Shown here: positions 6,902 to 13,466 of the stretch, in pieces
Numbering within the stretch: position 1 is the first letter of the stretch
Layout of the letters: every line of letters begins with the position of its first letter
Origin: CAYHZL01 sp964361075
GTDB lineage: Bacteria > Bacteroidota > Ignavibacteria > UBA10030 > UBA8401
NCBI GenBank assembly: GCA_964361075.1
Contig: CAYHZL010000083.1
Location: forward strand, 1-14,917
Reading direction: 5' to 3'
DNA: 14,917 nt
The notes under the pieces: generated by a model
Told to the model about the DNA's origin: nothing
The model's database searches: none
Seen by the model: only the letters and a program-made list of their open reading frames with translations
Program-made: the position numbers and the translations under genes

Positions 6902-8047
6902 TTATGATGTTCGCTCTACAGTTTTCCCTTTCCATTGAAAGGAGCCGAAGTAACCGCCAAAGACAACATACAAAACAGTTGGGATATGGATGATTGAAGC
7001 GAAGATGTAATATGATAAGAGTGAACGGGTGTTGGTGAGCGAAGTAAATTTATTTAGAATAAGAAAGTCGATAATAAATTTTGGCACATAACTGATGACC
7101 AATAAAATAAAAAATTGAAAATCAAAAATTGAAAACAAGAATGAAATTGTCAGAGCGATGTAATACACGAACGAACAGACTAAAAGAAATACCGTCTCTT
7201 TTCTATACTCGGTTGTTTGCGAAACCCAGCGCATGCGTTGATGAAAGAAATCTTTCCATGTTTGCACAGGATTGGTGATAACATTTGTTTCCGGTTCTAA
7301 CGAAAAACGAACGCTCCAATTTTTTGTTGCTGCAATTTTTTGTGCAAGCAGAGAATCTTCTCCGGCATTGAGATGTGCCATCGAATCAAATCCTCCAACT
7401 TCATCGTATGCGCTTCGTCGAAAAGCCATATTGCTGCCGTTGCAATTGTTCACTCTGTTGTTGCCAATAGCACCTGCTGCGCACGCTGTGTGCGAAAGAA
7501 AATCAAGAAACTGAATTCCGAATAAAATTTTTTCAGTCTGATGTGTGTTCTTGTATAACGTCGTGCCGGTTACAACGCCGACATGCTCTTCAAAATATTT
7601 TGCCGACAGTGAGAGCCATTGAGGCGAGACAAAACAATCTGCATCAGTGGTAAAAATTAGTTCGCCGGTTGTTTTCGGAATAACAAAACGGAATGCATTT
7701 ATTTTTGGAGATACAGTGTGTGGTTTTTCGGTAACGCGGATATAACGCACGTTTGAATATTGTTGTGAAAGTTTTTGCGCGATGGCGGCGGTCGCATCAG
7801 TGGACTGGTCGTCAATAATGACAATCTCAAATTTATCGCGTGGATAATCTTGTGCGACAAGCGATTGTACACACTGTTCTATATTTGCTTCTTCGTTGTA
7901 TGCCGGCACCAACACTGAAATTGACGGAAGTGTTGCATTATTTCCATGTTTCAATTTCTGAATTCCCACGATGAATTGAATTATTTGCAGCAAATATATG
8001 GCGCCGCAAAAAAAAAGAACGCAAGCGAGTATGGTAATGAATGACAT
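6902..8047 (-). CDS. Membrane-anchored GT2 family glycosyltransferase
   Basis: 381 residues. An N-terminal membrane helix (about 3-30) precedes a GT-A core: ISVLVPAYNEEANI (43-56), IIDDQSTDAT (DD 79-80), TDAD (134-137), GED (229-231) and QRMRW (270-274). Two to three membrane segments follow near 283-370, and the tail is FQWKGKTVERTS. It transfers a nucleotide-sugar unit at the cytoplasmic face of the membrane; the sugar and acceptor are unknown. ATG 8047-8045 is preferred over a TTG at 8071, because the latter only adds FFRNGTT before the first hydrophobic segment. The 177-bp gap from the flippase-like gene contains a hairpin repeat, so expression may be partly uncoupled from the two genes upstream. 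The nearest relatives are the GT2 genes at 3162-4265 and 9193-10317. Confidence 0.88.
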   Translation of the reverse strand: MSFITILACVLFFCGAIYLLQIIQFIVGIQKLKHGNNATLPSISVLVPAYNEEANIEQCVQSLVAQDYPRDKFEIVIIDDQSTDATAAIAQKLSQQYSNVRYIRVTEKPHTVSPKINAFRFVIPKTTGELIFTTDADCFVSPQWLSLSAKYFEEHVGVVTGTTLYKNTHQTEKILFGIQFLDFLSHTACAAGAIGNNRVNNCNGSNMAFRRSAYDEVGGFDSMAHLNAGEDSLLAQKIAATKNWSVRFSLEPETNVITNPVQTWKDFFHQRMRWVSQTTEYRKETVFLLVCSFVYYIALTISFLFSIFDFQFFILLVISYVPKFIIDFLILNKFTSLTNTRSLLSYYIFASIIHIPTVLYVVFGGYFGSFQWKGKTVERTS

Positions 8048-8085
8048 TGTAGTGCCGTTTCTAAAAAACAATCTTGTATTATTGC

Positions 8086-8162
8086 GACCCCCCTCTCAAT
8101 CTCCCCCTTACAGGGGGAGAAGACAATTTCCCTCCCCTTCAAGGGGAGGGAAAGGGTGGGTC
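8086..8162. repeat. G/C-rich double-hairpin interspersed repeat
   Basis: Two hairpins lie side by side: CTCCCCCT-TAC-AGGGGGAG (8101-8119), and a stronger one with perfect 13-bp arms about one central base (8127-8153, arm TTTCCCTCCCCTT). The outer ends GACCCCCC and GGGTGGGTC are near-inverted. The base composition is wholly unlike the AT-rich surroundings. A second copy in the opposite orientation starts at 14886 and is cut by the window end. It lies inside an operon, so it could act as an attenuator or mRNA-stabilising hairpin, or be a neutral mobile repeat. Confidence 0.75.
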
Positions 8163-8224
8163 AGTAGTTTAGTAGAAAAAATATTTTCAAAAATACAACC
8201 TTACATAATTGAAAAGGCAGTAGA

Positions 8225-9190
8225 TTATGTAGTTGAATTCTTATTTGAAGAAAATTTTAATCGCAAAATATAGAGTGCGCCAGCCAAGCTCGGTAAAAAA
8301 ATATTTGTAAAAAAAATAAAGAGAGACATATTAAATGCCGCCGCCGGTGAAACACCGTATTGAGAAAAAAAGAATACTGCAGTACTTTCTCGTACGCCTA
8401 AATCACCGATGGAAATAGGCAGCACGACAGATTTTACAAATAAAATTATTAACGTGCCGATAGAAGAAACTCCGAATCCTACCGGTTCGAACGCATTGAG
8501 AAAAAGATGATATTGTATAATTATAATACAGAACAGCAACACAGTCAGCAGAAATAAAATTCTTCCTTCGCGATTATGAAATTCTTTTTCGATGACTTCG
8601 ATTAACACATAAATACGGTGTGAGCGTATTTTTTCGGGAAGGAAAAGAAGAAGTTTTTTCGTCTGCGAAGGAAACAAGAAAACAAAAGCAGTAGCACTCG
8701 CAAGAAAAATTGAAAGGAACGTATAGTGTGTTCTCCACAAATCAGAAAGATGCGTGTGAAAAAAAATGATGAAACTGATACATCCGAAAATAATTGTTAG
8801 TGCAAGAATGTATAGTTTGTCTATCATGCTCATTGCCAGGATATGTGCTTTGCGGATTGAGTTTAAACTGATGACGCGCCCGCCAAATTCACCAATTTGT
8901 CCCGGCGTAAAAAATCCTGCAGAATAACCAATGAGCAATGATGCAAAAATTTCTTTTGTAGGAATATCTTTTGAAACAAGCCGCACTAAAAATTTCCAGC
9001 GATAATATTGAAGAGCAATGTTGGCAAACATGAATACACTGCCGGCAATGATGTACATATAATTCGCGTTGGAAAGAGAAATGAGAATAGCGCGAATATC
9101 AATATAGTGCAGCAGTGCAGCGATCAATCCTATTGCAATAATAGTTTTGAGTATCACAGAAACAACCGGATGCAGAAGAAATGATTTCAT
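8225..9190 (-). CDS. UPF0104/AglD-like integral membrane protein (lysylphosphatidylglycerol synthase TM-type, flippase-like)
   Basis: 321 residues with about eight hydrophobic segments. Family marks are GYSAGFFTPGQIGEFGGR (88-105) and PISIGDLGVRE (258-268), the P-G-x-G-E and G-x-G-x-R-E loops of the UPF0104 family, which shares the transmembrane domain of MprF. Members beside glycosyltransferase genes are thought to move or help process lipid-linked sugars across the membrane; the exact activity is generally unproven. The start is set at ATG 9190-9188, 2 nt after the TAA of the upstream GT2 gene. ATG 9214 would overlap that gene by 22 bases and lacks a better ribosome site. The soluble synthase domain of MprF is absent, so lysyl-lipid synthesis is not expected. 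Sandwiched between two GT2 genes, it likely handles their product. Confidence 0.87.
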   Translation of the reverse strand: MKSFLLHPVVSVILKTIIAIGLIAALLHYIDIRAILISLSNANYMYIIAGSVFMFANIALQYYRWKFLVRLVSKDIPTKEIFASLLIGYSAGFFTPGQIGEFGGRVISLNSIRKAHILAMSMIDKLYILALTIIFGCISFIIFFHTHLSDLWRTHYTFLSIFLASATAFVFLFPSQTKKLLLFLPEKIRSHRIYVLIEVIEKEFHNREGRILFLLTVLLFCIIIIQYHLFLNAFEPVGFGVSSIGTLIILFVKSVVLPISIGDLGVRESTAVFFFSQYGVSPAAAFNMSLFIFFTNIFLPSLAGALYILRLKFSSNKNSTT

Positions 9191-9192
9191 GA

Positions 9193-10317
9193 TTACGAGC
9201 GCGTTTCTTTCCATTCAAATTGTCCGATGAAACCGAGCGGACCAATAAGAAGATTATAGAGGACGAAGAGTATTTCTAACGGAACAAAAGATTTCAGTAA
9301 TTCCGTATTGCCAAATATAGTTGTGCCGGCTTTCATCAATTGCCAATCAACAAAAAGTTTTAAAACGAGAATGCCAATTCCAAAAAGAGGAAAGAGCAAC
9401 AACGAGAATAGCGCAAGTGCATTAAATGAATGCAACAGCGAAAAAATAATTTTCATCCGCAATGGATAATATTTGCCGGCAGAAAAATGCCGCTTCCGTT
9501 GATTGATGAATTGCTGTATTGTGCGCGGCGGTTTCGTTGTAACAAAACTTTCGGGTGAAGTAAGATAACGCATTCCGCAGCCGATCTTTTTTTGAACAAG
9601 TTGGATAAATAAATCATCATCGCCGCTGATGGAATGTTTAATTTTTTCGTAACCGCCGACGCGCTCAAAAATACTTTTTCTGTAAGCAAAATTTCTTCCG
9701 GTGCACATGTACGCATTTCCCAATGCAATACCTGCGGCTGCGCCCAACGAATTTTTTAATTCCTCATATCGCAAAAATAAATCACCCCAATCTATTTTTG
9801 TTGTCAACGAAAATTTTTCTTCGAACGGAGAATATCCGGCGACAACACCGACATTTGAGGTGAATGCTTTTGAAACTTCTCTCAGCCATTGCGGTGGAAC
9901 GAACGAATCGGCATCGGTGAAGGCAAGAATATCATGCTTGCTTTTTTTGATTCCTTCGTTCAGTGCATTTTTTTTCGGCGGAAGGTTGGAGGATAATTCT
10001 TTAATAGAAAGCAACTTCACAATTGGATATTTTTTTACAATGTCGTTGATAATTTCTTCCGTAGCATCAACAGACCGATCATTGATAACAATAATTTCGT
10101 ACGAATCTTTCGGATAATTTTGGTGAACGAGAGAAAGGATGCATCGCTCAATATTTTTTTCTTCATTGCGAGCAGCAACCAATACCGAAATTGGATGTAA
10201 TTCAGGTGTCGTTGGCTGAGAAAGATTTTTCAATCCTTTCAACAATACAGCGTGAATGTAGGAATAAAATCCAAACAAGAATGCGATGAGAAAATACCAA
10301 CTGTATTCAAAATTCAT
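9193..10317 (-). CDS. Membrane-anchored GT2 family glycosyltransferase (variant QxxRH motif)
   Basis: 374 residues. An N-terminal hydrophobic helix (about 5-27) leads to a GT-A core: ISVLVAARNEEKNI (43-56), VINDRSVDAT (ND 79-80), TDAD (134-137), SGDDD (231-235) and QRKRH (273-277). Hydrophobic segments follow (about 290-365) and the tail is FEWKETRS. It is a cytoplasmic-face sugar transferase, like its two neighbours in the window. The usual tryptophan of Q-x-x-R-W is histidine (H277), which may alter acceptor handling. It is the first gene of the second glycan cluster and its stop lies 2 nt before the flippase-like start. No Shine-Dalgarno is visible; a promoter at 10337-10365 would give a leader of only about 13 nt. 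Confidence 0.9.
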   Translation of the reverse strand: MNFEYSWYFLIAFLFGFYSYIHAVLLKGLKNLSQPTTPELHPISVLVAARNEEKNIERCILSLVHQNYPKDSYEIIVINDRSVDATEEIINDIVKKYPIVKLLSIKELSSNLPPKKNALNEGIKKSKHDILAFTDADSFVPPQWLREVSKAFTSNVGVVAGYSPFEEKFSLTTKIDWGDLFLRYEELKNSLGAAAGIALGNAYMCTGRNFAYRKSIFERVGGYEKIKHSISGDDDLFIQLVQKKIGCGMRYLTSPESFVTTKPPRTIQQFINQRKRHFSAGKYYPLRMKIIFSLLHSFNALALFSLLLFPLFGIGILVLKLFVDWQLMKAGTTIFGNTELLKSFVPLEILFVLYNLLIGPLGFIGQFEWKETRS

Positions 10318-10336
10318 ACGTTAAAAATAACGAAAT

Positions 10337-10365
10337 AGTGTACGCGAAGCAATGTTGCATTCCAA
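10337..10365 (-). promoter_or_regulatory. Promoter of the GT2/flippase cluster
   Basis: Minus-strand TTGGAA (10365-10360), 17 nt, TACACT (10342-10337). Its -35 box touches the udk -35 box on the other strand at position 10360, so the two promoters are back to back in a 108-bp intergenic region. Confidence 0.4.
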
Positions 10366-10383
10366 GAAAGCGACAAGTATATT
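10355..10383 (+). promoter_or_regulatory. udk: Promoter of udk
   Basis: TTGCAT (10355-10360), 17 nt, TATATT (10378-10383), about 42 bases before the udk ATG. Only TTG of the -35 is consensus, while the -10 matches five of six. The spacing is identical to that of the other promoters called in the window. Confidence 0.45.
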
Positions 10384-10425
10384 TATCGCAGAAAAATTAT
10401 TTCTTCATACTAAAAAAAATACACT

Positions 10426-11052
10426 ATGAAAAAACTTGTTATCGGAATTGCCGGCGGAACCGGTTCAGGTAAAACTACTGTAACAAAAAAAATTATGGAG
10501 CGATTGCATGCTCAAGAGAGTGTCGTTGTCATTCAGCATGATTCATACTACAAAGATATTTCTTCATACAACGGAATCACTCCCGACAAAATCAATTTTG
10601 ATCACCCCGATTCTTTAGAAACTACTCTGCTGATTGACCACATCAAAGAATTGCGAGGCGGCGCATCTGTAGAGCAACCGATTTATAATTTTACCACGCA
10701 TTCCAGAATGAAGGAAACACGTCATCTCGATTCAAAAGATATTGTTATTATCGAAGGCATTCTTTTGTTTGCTTCGAAAGAATTGCGTGAACTGATGGAT
10801 ATAAAAATTTTTATTGATGCGGATGCCGATGAGCGACTGCTGCGTCGCTTAAAACGAGATATTGTAGAACGCGGACGTTCGATTGATTCAGTAATGAACC
10901 AATATGTAACAACTGTAAAGCCGATGCATTTGGAATTTGTTGAACCGAGTAAACTCTATGCGGATATCATTATTCCACGCGGCAGTGAAAATGCGGTGGC
11001 AATAGATATGGTTGTTGTAAAAATTGAAACGATGTTGGGTGAAAAGAAGTAA
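10426..11052 (+). CDS. udk: Uridine kinase
   Basis: 208 residues, the usual length for bacterial Udk. It phosphorylates uridine and cytidine with ATP or GTP (pyrimidine salvage, cytosol). The Walker A loop is GGTGSGKT (10-17). HDSYY (38-42), NFDHPDS (57-63) and PIYNFTTHSR (85-94) form the nucleoside pocket. EGILLF (110-115), a lid region RRLKRDIVERGRS and the tail segment VEPSKLYADIIIPRG follow. The sequence is close to the standard enzyme with nothing missing. It starts at an ATG with no strong Shine-Dalgarno. It is transcribed away from the GT2 cluster and converges with the unknown gene at 11087. It makes UMP/CMP, upstream of the UDP-sugar pool used by glycosyltransferases, but that link is metabolic rather than specific. 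Confidence 0.97.
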   Translation: MKKLVIGIAGGTGSGKTTVTKKIMERLHAQESVVVIQHDSYYKDISSYNGITPDKINFDHPDSLETTLLIDHIKELRGGASVEQPIYNFTTHSRMKETRHLDSKDIVIIEGILLFASKELRELMDIKIFIDADADERLLRRLKRDIVERGRSIDSVMNQYVTTVKPMHLEFVEPSKLYADIIIPRGSENAVAIDMVVVKIETMLGEKK

Positions 11053-11068
11053 TTATATTTTTTCATTC

Positions 11069-11103
11069 TTGATTCAGCAAGGATGATTAACTTGCTTCAT
11101 CAA
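11069..11103. terminator. Weak hairpin between convergent genes
   Basis: TTGATTCAGCAAG (11069-11081) pairs with CTTGCTTCATCAA (11091-11103) at 11 of 13 positions around a 9-nt loop. It overlaps the 3' end of the 240-residue gene and lies just after udk. There is no clear T-run after it on either strand, so an intrinsic terminator is uncertain. Confidence 0.25.
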
Positions 11104-11809
11104 TTACCAAAGAGAAAGAAATTTTCTGCTCTTGTCTTACTTCATCCATTGTTTCTTCTTCAAGTGGAAGTGTTACAGATTCTTCTGTTTCATTATTGAT
11201 CTTAATTTTTTTTGCAAAGGCAAATCCGAGAACAATATCAAACAACGCAGTACACATTCGTGTAACTTTGCTGTCATCCAATCCGATCAGCTCATTTAAG
11301 TCATCCTGTTGAAAATTTATTCCCTCAAGCATTTTTGAATCATCGTTTGTAATTCTAAAAACATCGTTCACTAACCGATACAAAAATGAAATGATATCTT
11401 CTTTTTCTTTTTGCGGTGCAACCGATGCTTCTTGAAAAATATGTGCGTTAAGTTTTGCAGAGAGGATGTAATTTTTTAATTGCGGCGAACCATTGACCAA
11501 AACAATTCGTTGAAATGAATATAAAATATTTGCAAAAAAAGTTTCTTCATGTTGATTACAAAAACCATCGACGGATATTTTTTCATCTCTCTTTGATTGA
11601 AACTGTAACGAAAAATTCAGACGTCCGGATTGCATTTCAATTGTACTGGCTGGGCTGATACAAAATTGAGAGAGCATTGAATCGAATAACGTCTCTTCAA
11701 ACGATTCGTGCGCAGTTGTGTATGGTACCATTGACTTATATTGGTGTTGTTTACCATGTTCATCAGGATTGACCACAAACGAAGTAATGTGCTGAATTGG
11801 AGTAACCAT
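11087..11809 (-). CDS. Conserved-looking hypothetical protein, unrecognised
   Basis: 240 residues, no signal peptide, no membrane helix, no motif I recognise. The first 70 residues are polar, with HGKQHQYKS and a strand-like SGRLNFSLQFQS (61-72). The middle part (about 85-185) has alternating helices and strands, including YSFQRIVLVNGSP and EDIISFLYRLVNDVF. The last 35 residues are acidic (LPLEEETMDEV). ATG 11809-11807 is preceded by AAAGGA with a spacing of about nine bases, which supports it as a real gene and start. Codon use looks like its neighbours. It faces away from the M16 peptidase gene and converges with udk, so context gives no role. A cytosolic, protein-interacting product is the most that can be said. 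Confidence 0.7.
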   Translation of the reverse strand: MVTPIQHITSFVVNPDEHGKQHQYKSMVPYTTAHESFEETLFDSMLSQFCISPASTIEMQSGRLNFSLQFQSKRDEKISVDGFCNQHEETFFANILYSFQRIVLVNGSPQLKNYILSAKLNAHIFQEASVAPQKEKEDIISFLYRLVNDVFRITNDDSKMLEGINFQQDDLNELIGLDDSKVTRMCTALFDIVLGFAFAKKIKINNETEESVTLPLEEETMDEVRQEQKISFSLVIDEAS

Positions 11810-11863
11810 TGTACCATTTCCTTTGGAGTTACTTTTATCATCGGAAGAAATTCTAAAATGATA

Positions 11864-11892
11864 ATCATTACATTGGTTTGACTCTCTTTCAA
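11864..11892 (-). promoter_or_regulatory. Possible promoter of the unknown 240-residue gene
   Basis: Minus-strand TTGAAA (11892-11887), 17 nt, AATGAT (11869-11864). The -10 is poor. It overlaps the M16 promoter on the other strand, so the two would compete for RNA polymerase. Confidence 0.25.
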
Positions 11893-11906
11893 AATTCGCC
11901 TATATT
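11878..11906 (+). promoter_or_regulatory. Promoter of the M16 peptidase gene
   Basis: TTGACT (11878-11883), 17 nt, TATATT (11901-11906): ten of twelve positions match the sigma70 consensus, the best promoter in the window. Transcription would start near 11913, leaving about 11 nt before ATG 11924 or about 35 nt before ATG 11948, which favours the latter as translation start. Confidence 0.6.
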
Positions 11907-11947
11907 TTTCCACTATTTTTGTAATGTTACATGCTAAAGAATTTTTA

Positions 11948-13228
11948 ATGACATCAGTACATAGAGCAAACAATTTCCATTCACATCTTCATTCGACCGC
12001 CTTCAAGAAAACAACATTGGCAAACGGTATTCGCATTGTTAGCGAAGAAATTTCATCGGCTAAATCTGTTTCTGTTGGTGTTTGGGTTGATTCGGGTTCG
12101 CGCAACGAAACTGAAAAAAATAACGGCATCTCGCATTTTATCGAACACATGGTTTTTAAAGGAACTGATAGCCGTTCGATACAACAAATTGCACGCAGCG
12201 TAGAATCTGTGGGCGGTTATATGAATGCATTTACCAGTAAAGAGCATACGTGTTTTTACGCGCGCGTGTTGGATGAGTATGCTGAAAATGCTATTGATGT
12301 TTTATCCGATTTGCTTCAGCATCCAACGTTTCCAAAGAAGGAGATAGCAAAGGAAAAAATGGTTGTGTTGGAAGAATTGAAAAATGCTGAAGATGATCCG
12401 GATGATCAGATTCATGATTTTTTTGAGAAAGCAATTTTCGGAAATAATGCGCTCGGGTTTCCGGTGATTGGTACAGCGGAAAACGTAACTAATTTTACAC
12501 AAGAAAATTTGTTCGCGTATTTGGAAAAGTATTATTCCAACGGAAACATTGTTGTTGCGGCTGCCGGAAATATTTCTCACGATATACTTGTTGCACTTGT
12601 TGAGAAATATTTTACTATCAAGAGAAAATCAAAAATAGTGCGGAACACAGAAAAAATTGTTCAAACAACACAACAACGACTCGAATATAAAAGACCAATT
12701 CAACAAGCACATGTGTGTACCGGTACGCTTGCATTCAGCCTACACAGTGCACATCGCTACCCATCATTAGTGTTGAATACATTGTTAGGCGATGGAATGA
12801 GTTCGCGGTTATTTCAAAATATTCGTGAGAAACATGGCATTGCCTACAGCGTTTTTTCATTTATGAATTTATTGAGTGATACCGGTTCGTTTGGCGTGTA
12901 CATTGGCACCGATGCAAAACATATCAATCATTCGTTGGATTTAGTCGGCAAAGAATTGCGAGCACTGCAAATAAAATCTTTAAATAAATCTGAATTGCAG
13001 CGAACGAAGGCACAACTGAAAGGAAACATGCTGCTTGGTTTGGAAAGTACATCGAATAGGATGATGCGTTTGGGCAGCAGCGAATTATATTTTGGAGAAT
13101 TAACCCCCATTGATGAGATTGTGCAGAACATTGATGCTGTTAATGCAGACCAAGTGACAGAAGTTGCAAAGCAATTATTTAATCAGGAAAAATTTTCAAC
13201 AATTATTTTTGTTCCAGAAAAAGTATAA
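11948..13228 (+). CDS. M16 family zinc peptidase (processing-peptidase-like)
   Basis: 426 residues from ATG 11948 (434 if ATG 11924 is used). The inverted zinc motif H63-F-I-E66-H67 is followed by E143 in VVLEELKNAEDDP. H63, H67 and E143 bind zinc and E66 is the catalytic base. The N-terminal strand TTLANGIRIVSEE and the later HGIAYSVFSFM segment (substrate-binding part of the second domain) are typical of single-chain M16B enzymes related to mitochondrial processing peptidase beta. Length fits a two-domain active subunit. No signal peptide is visible, so it is likely cytosolic. ATG 11948 is favoured by an AAAGAA 6 nt upstream and by the promoter position. An inactive partner subunit gene is not adjacent. 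It belongs to no obvious operon; a repeat element follows it. Confidence 0.93.
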   Translation: MTSVHRANNFHSHLHSTAFKKTTLANGIRIVSEEISSAKSVSVGVWVDSGSRNETEKNNGISHFIEHMVFKGTDSRSIQQIARSVESVGGYMNAFTSKEHTCFYARVLDEYAENAIDVLSDLLQHPTFPKKEIAKEKMVVLEELKNAEDDPDDQIHDFFEKAIFGNNALGFPVIGTAENVTNFTQENLFAYLEKYYSNGNIVVAAAGNISHDILVALVEKYFTIKRKSKIVRNTEKIVQTTQQRLEYKRPIQQAHVCTGTLAFSLHSAHRYPSLVLNTLLGDGMSSRLFQNIREKHGIAYSVFSFMNLLSDTGSFGVYIGTDAKHINHSLDLVGKELRALQIKSLNKSELQRTKAQLKGNMLLGLESTSNRMMRLGSSELYFGELTPIDEIVQNIDAVNADQVTEVAKQLFNQEKFSTIIFVPEKV

Positions 13229-13248
13229 GAAAAGTAACAAGACCTGAT

Positions 13249-13277
13249 AGTTTTTCATTTCAAATAAAAAACTTTTT
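13249..13277 (+). terminator. Weak terminator after the M16 gene
   Basis: AGTTTTT (13249-13255) pairs with AAAAACT (13267-13273), followed by four more T. The stem is nearly all A-T, so it is weak. It lies 20 bases after the stop codon. Confidence 0.3.
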
Positions 13278-13311
13278 GGTTTCATCAATAAGTAAAAACT
13301 AAACAACAAAA

Positions 13312-13431
13312 GGGCACTTCTAAAAAAAATAATTATGAAACCTTCAAGGTTTTTGTTTTTGCGATGTGCCATATAATTTTAACATCACAAAATTTGGTCA
13401 AAATAAACCTTGAAGGTTTTTAGAGATGTCC
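13312..13431 (+). repeat. TIR-bounded repeat element, copy 1 (upstream of ald)
   Basis: A 120-bp element about 90% identical, from GAAACCTTCAAGG onward, to copy 2 at 14598-14736, in the same orientation. Its left end GGGCACTTCTAAAAA is an imperfect inverse of the right end TTTTTAGAGATGTCC. The near-palindromes ACCTTCAAGGT and ACCTTGAAGGT sit just inside the ends. It has no coding capacity, so it fits a MITE-like or REP-like element. It ends 35 bases before the ald ATG. Confidence 0.8.
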
Positions 13432-13439
13432 AATATACA
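13410..13439 (+). promoter_or_regulatory. ald: Possible ald promoter formed at the repeat edge
   Basis: TTGAAG (13410-13415), inside the repeat's right end, 18 nt, then TATACA (13434-13439) just outside it, 27 bases before the ald ATG. Each hexamer matches four of six. If real, the repeat supplies the -35 box of ald. Confidence 0.3.
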
Positions 13440-13466
13440 TTCACCAAAATATAAAGAGAGAAAGAT

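Noticed and set aside
8048..8071. TTG start giving eight more residues on the GT2 protein
   Set aside because: It adds only FFRNGTT before a natural hydrophobic start and has no ribosome site. ATG 8047 is simpler.
7998..8273. 91-codon open frame on the plus strand
   Set aside because: It is antisense to the start of the GT2 gene and reads through the C-rich hairpin repeat, giving a low-complexity PPSQSPPYRG-like peptide. No family features.
13229..13311. Small RNA or riboswitch before ald
   Set aside because: AT-rich sequence with only a weak hairpin. No recognisable riboswitch core, and the repeat explains the rest of the gap.
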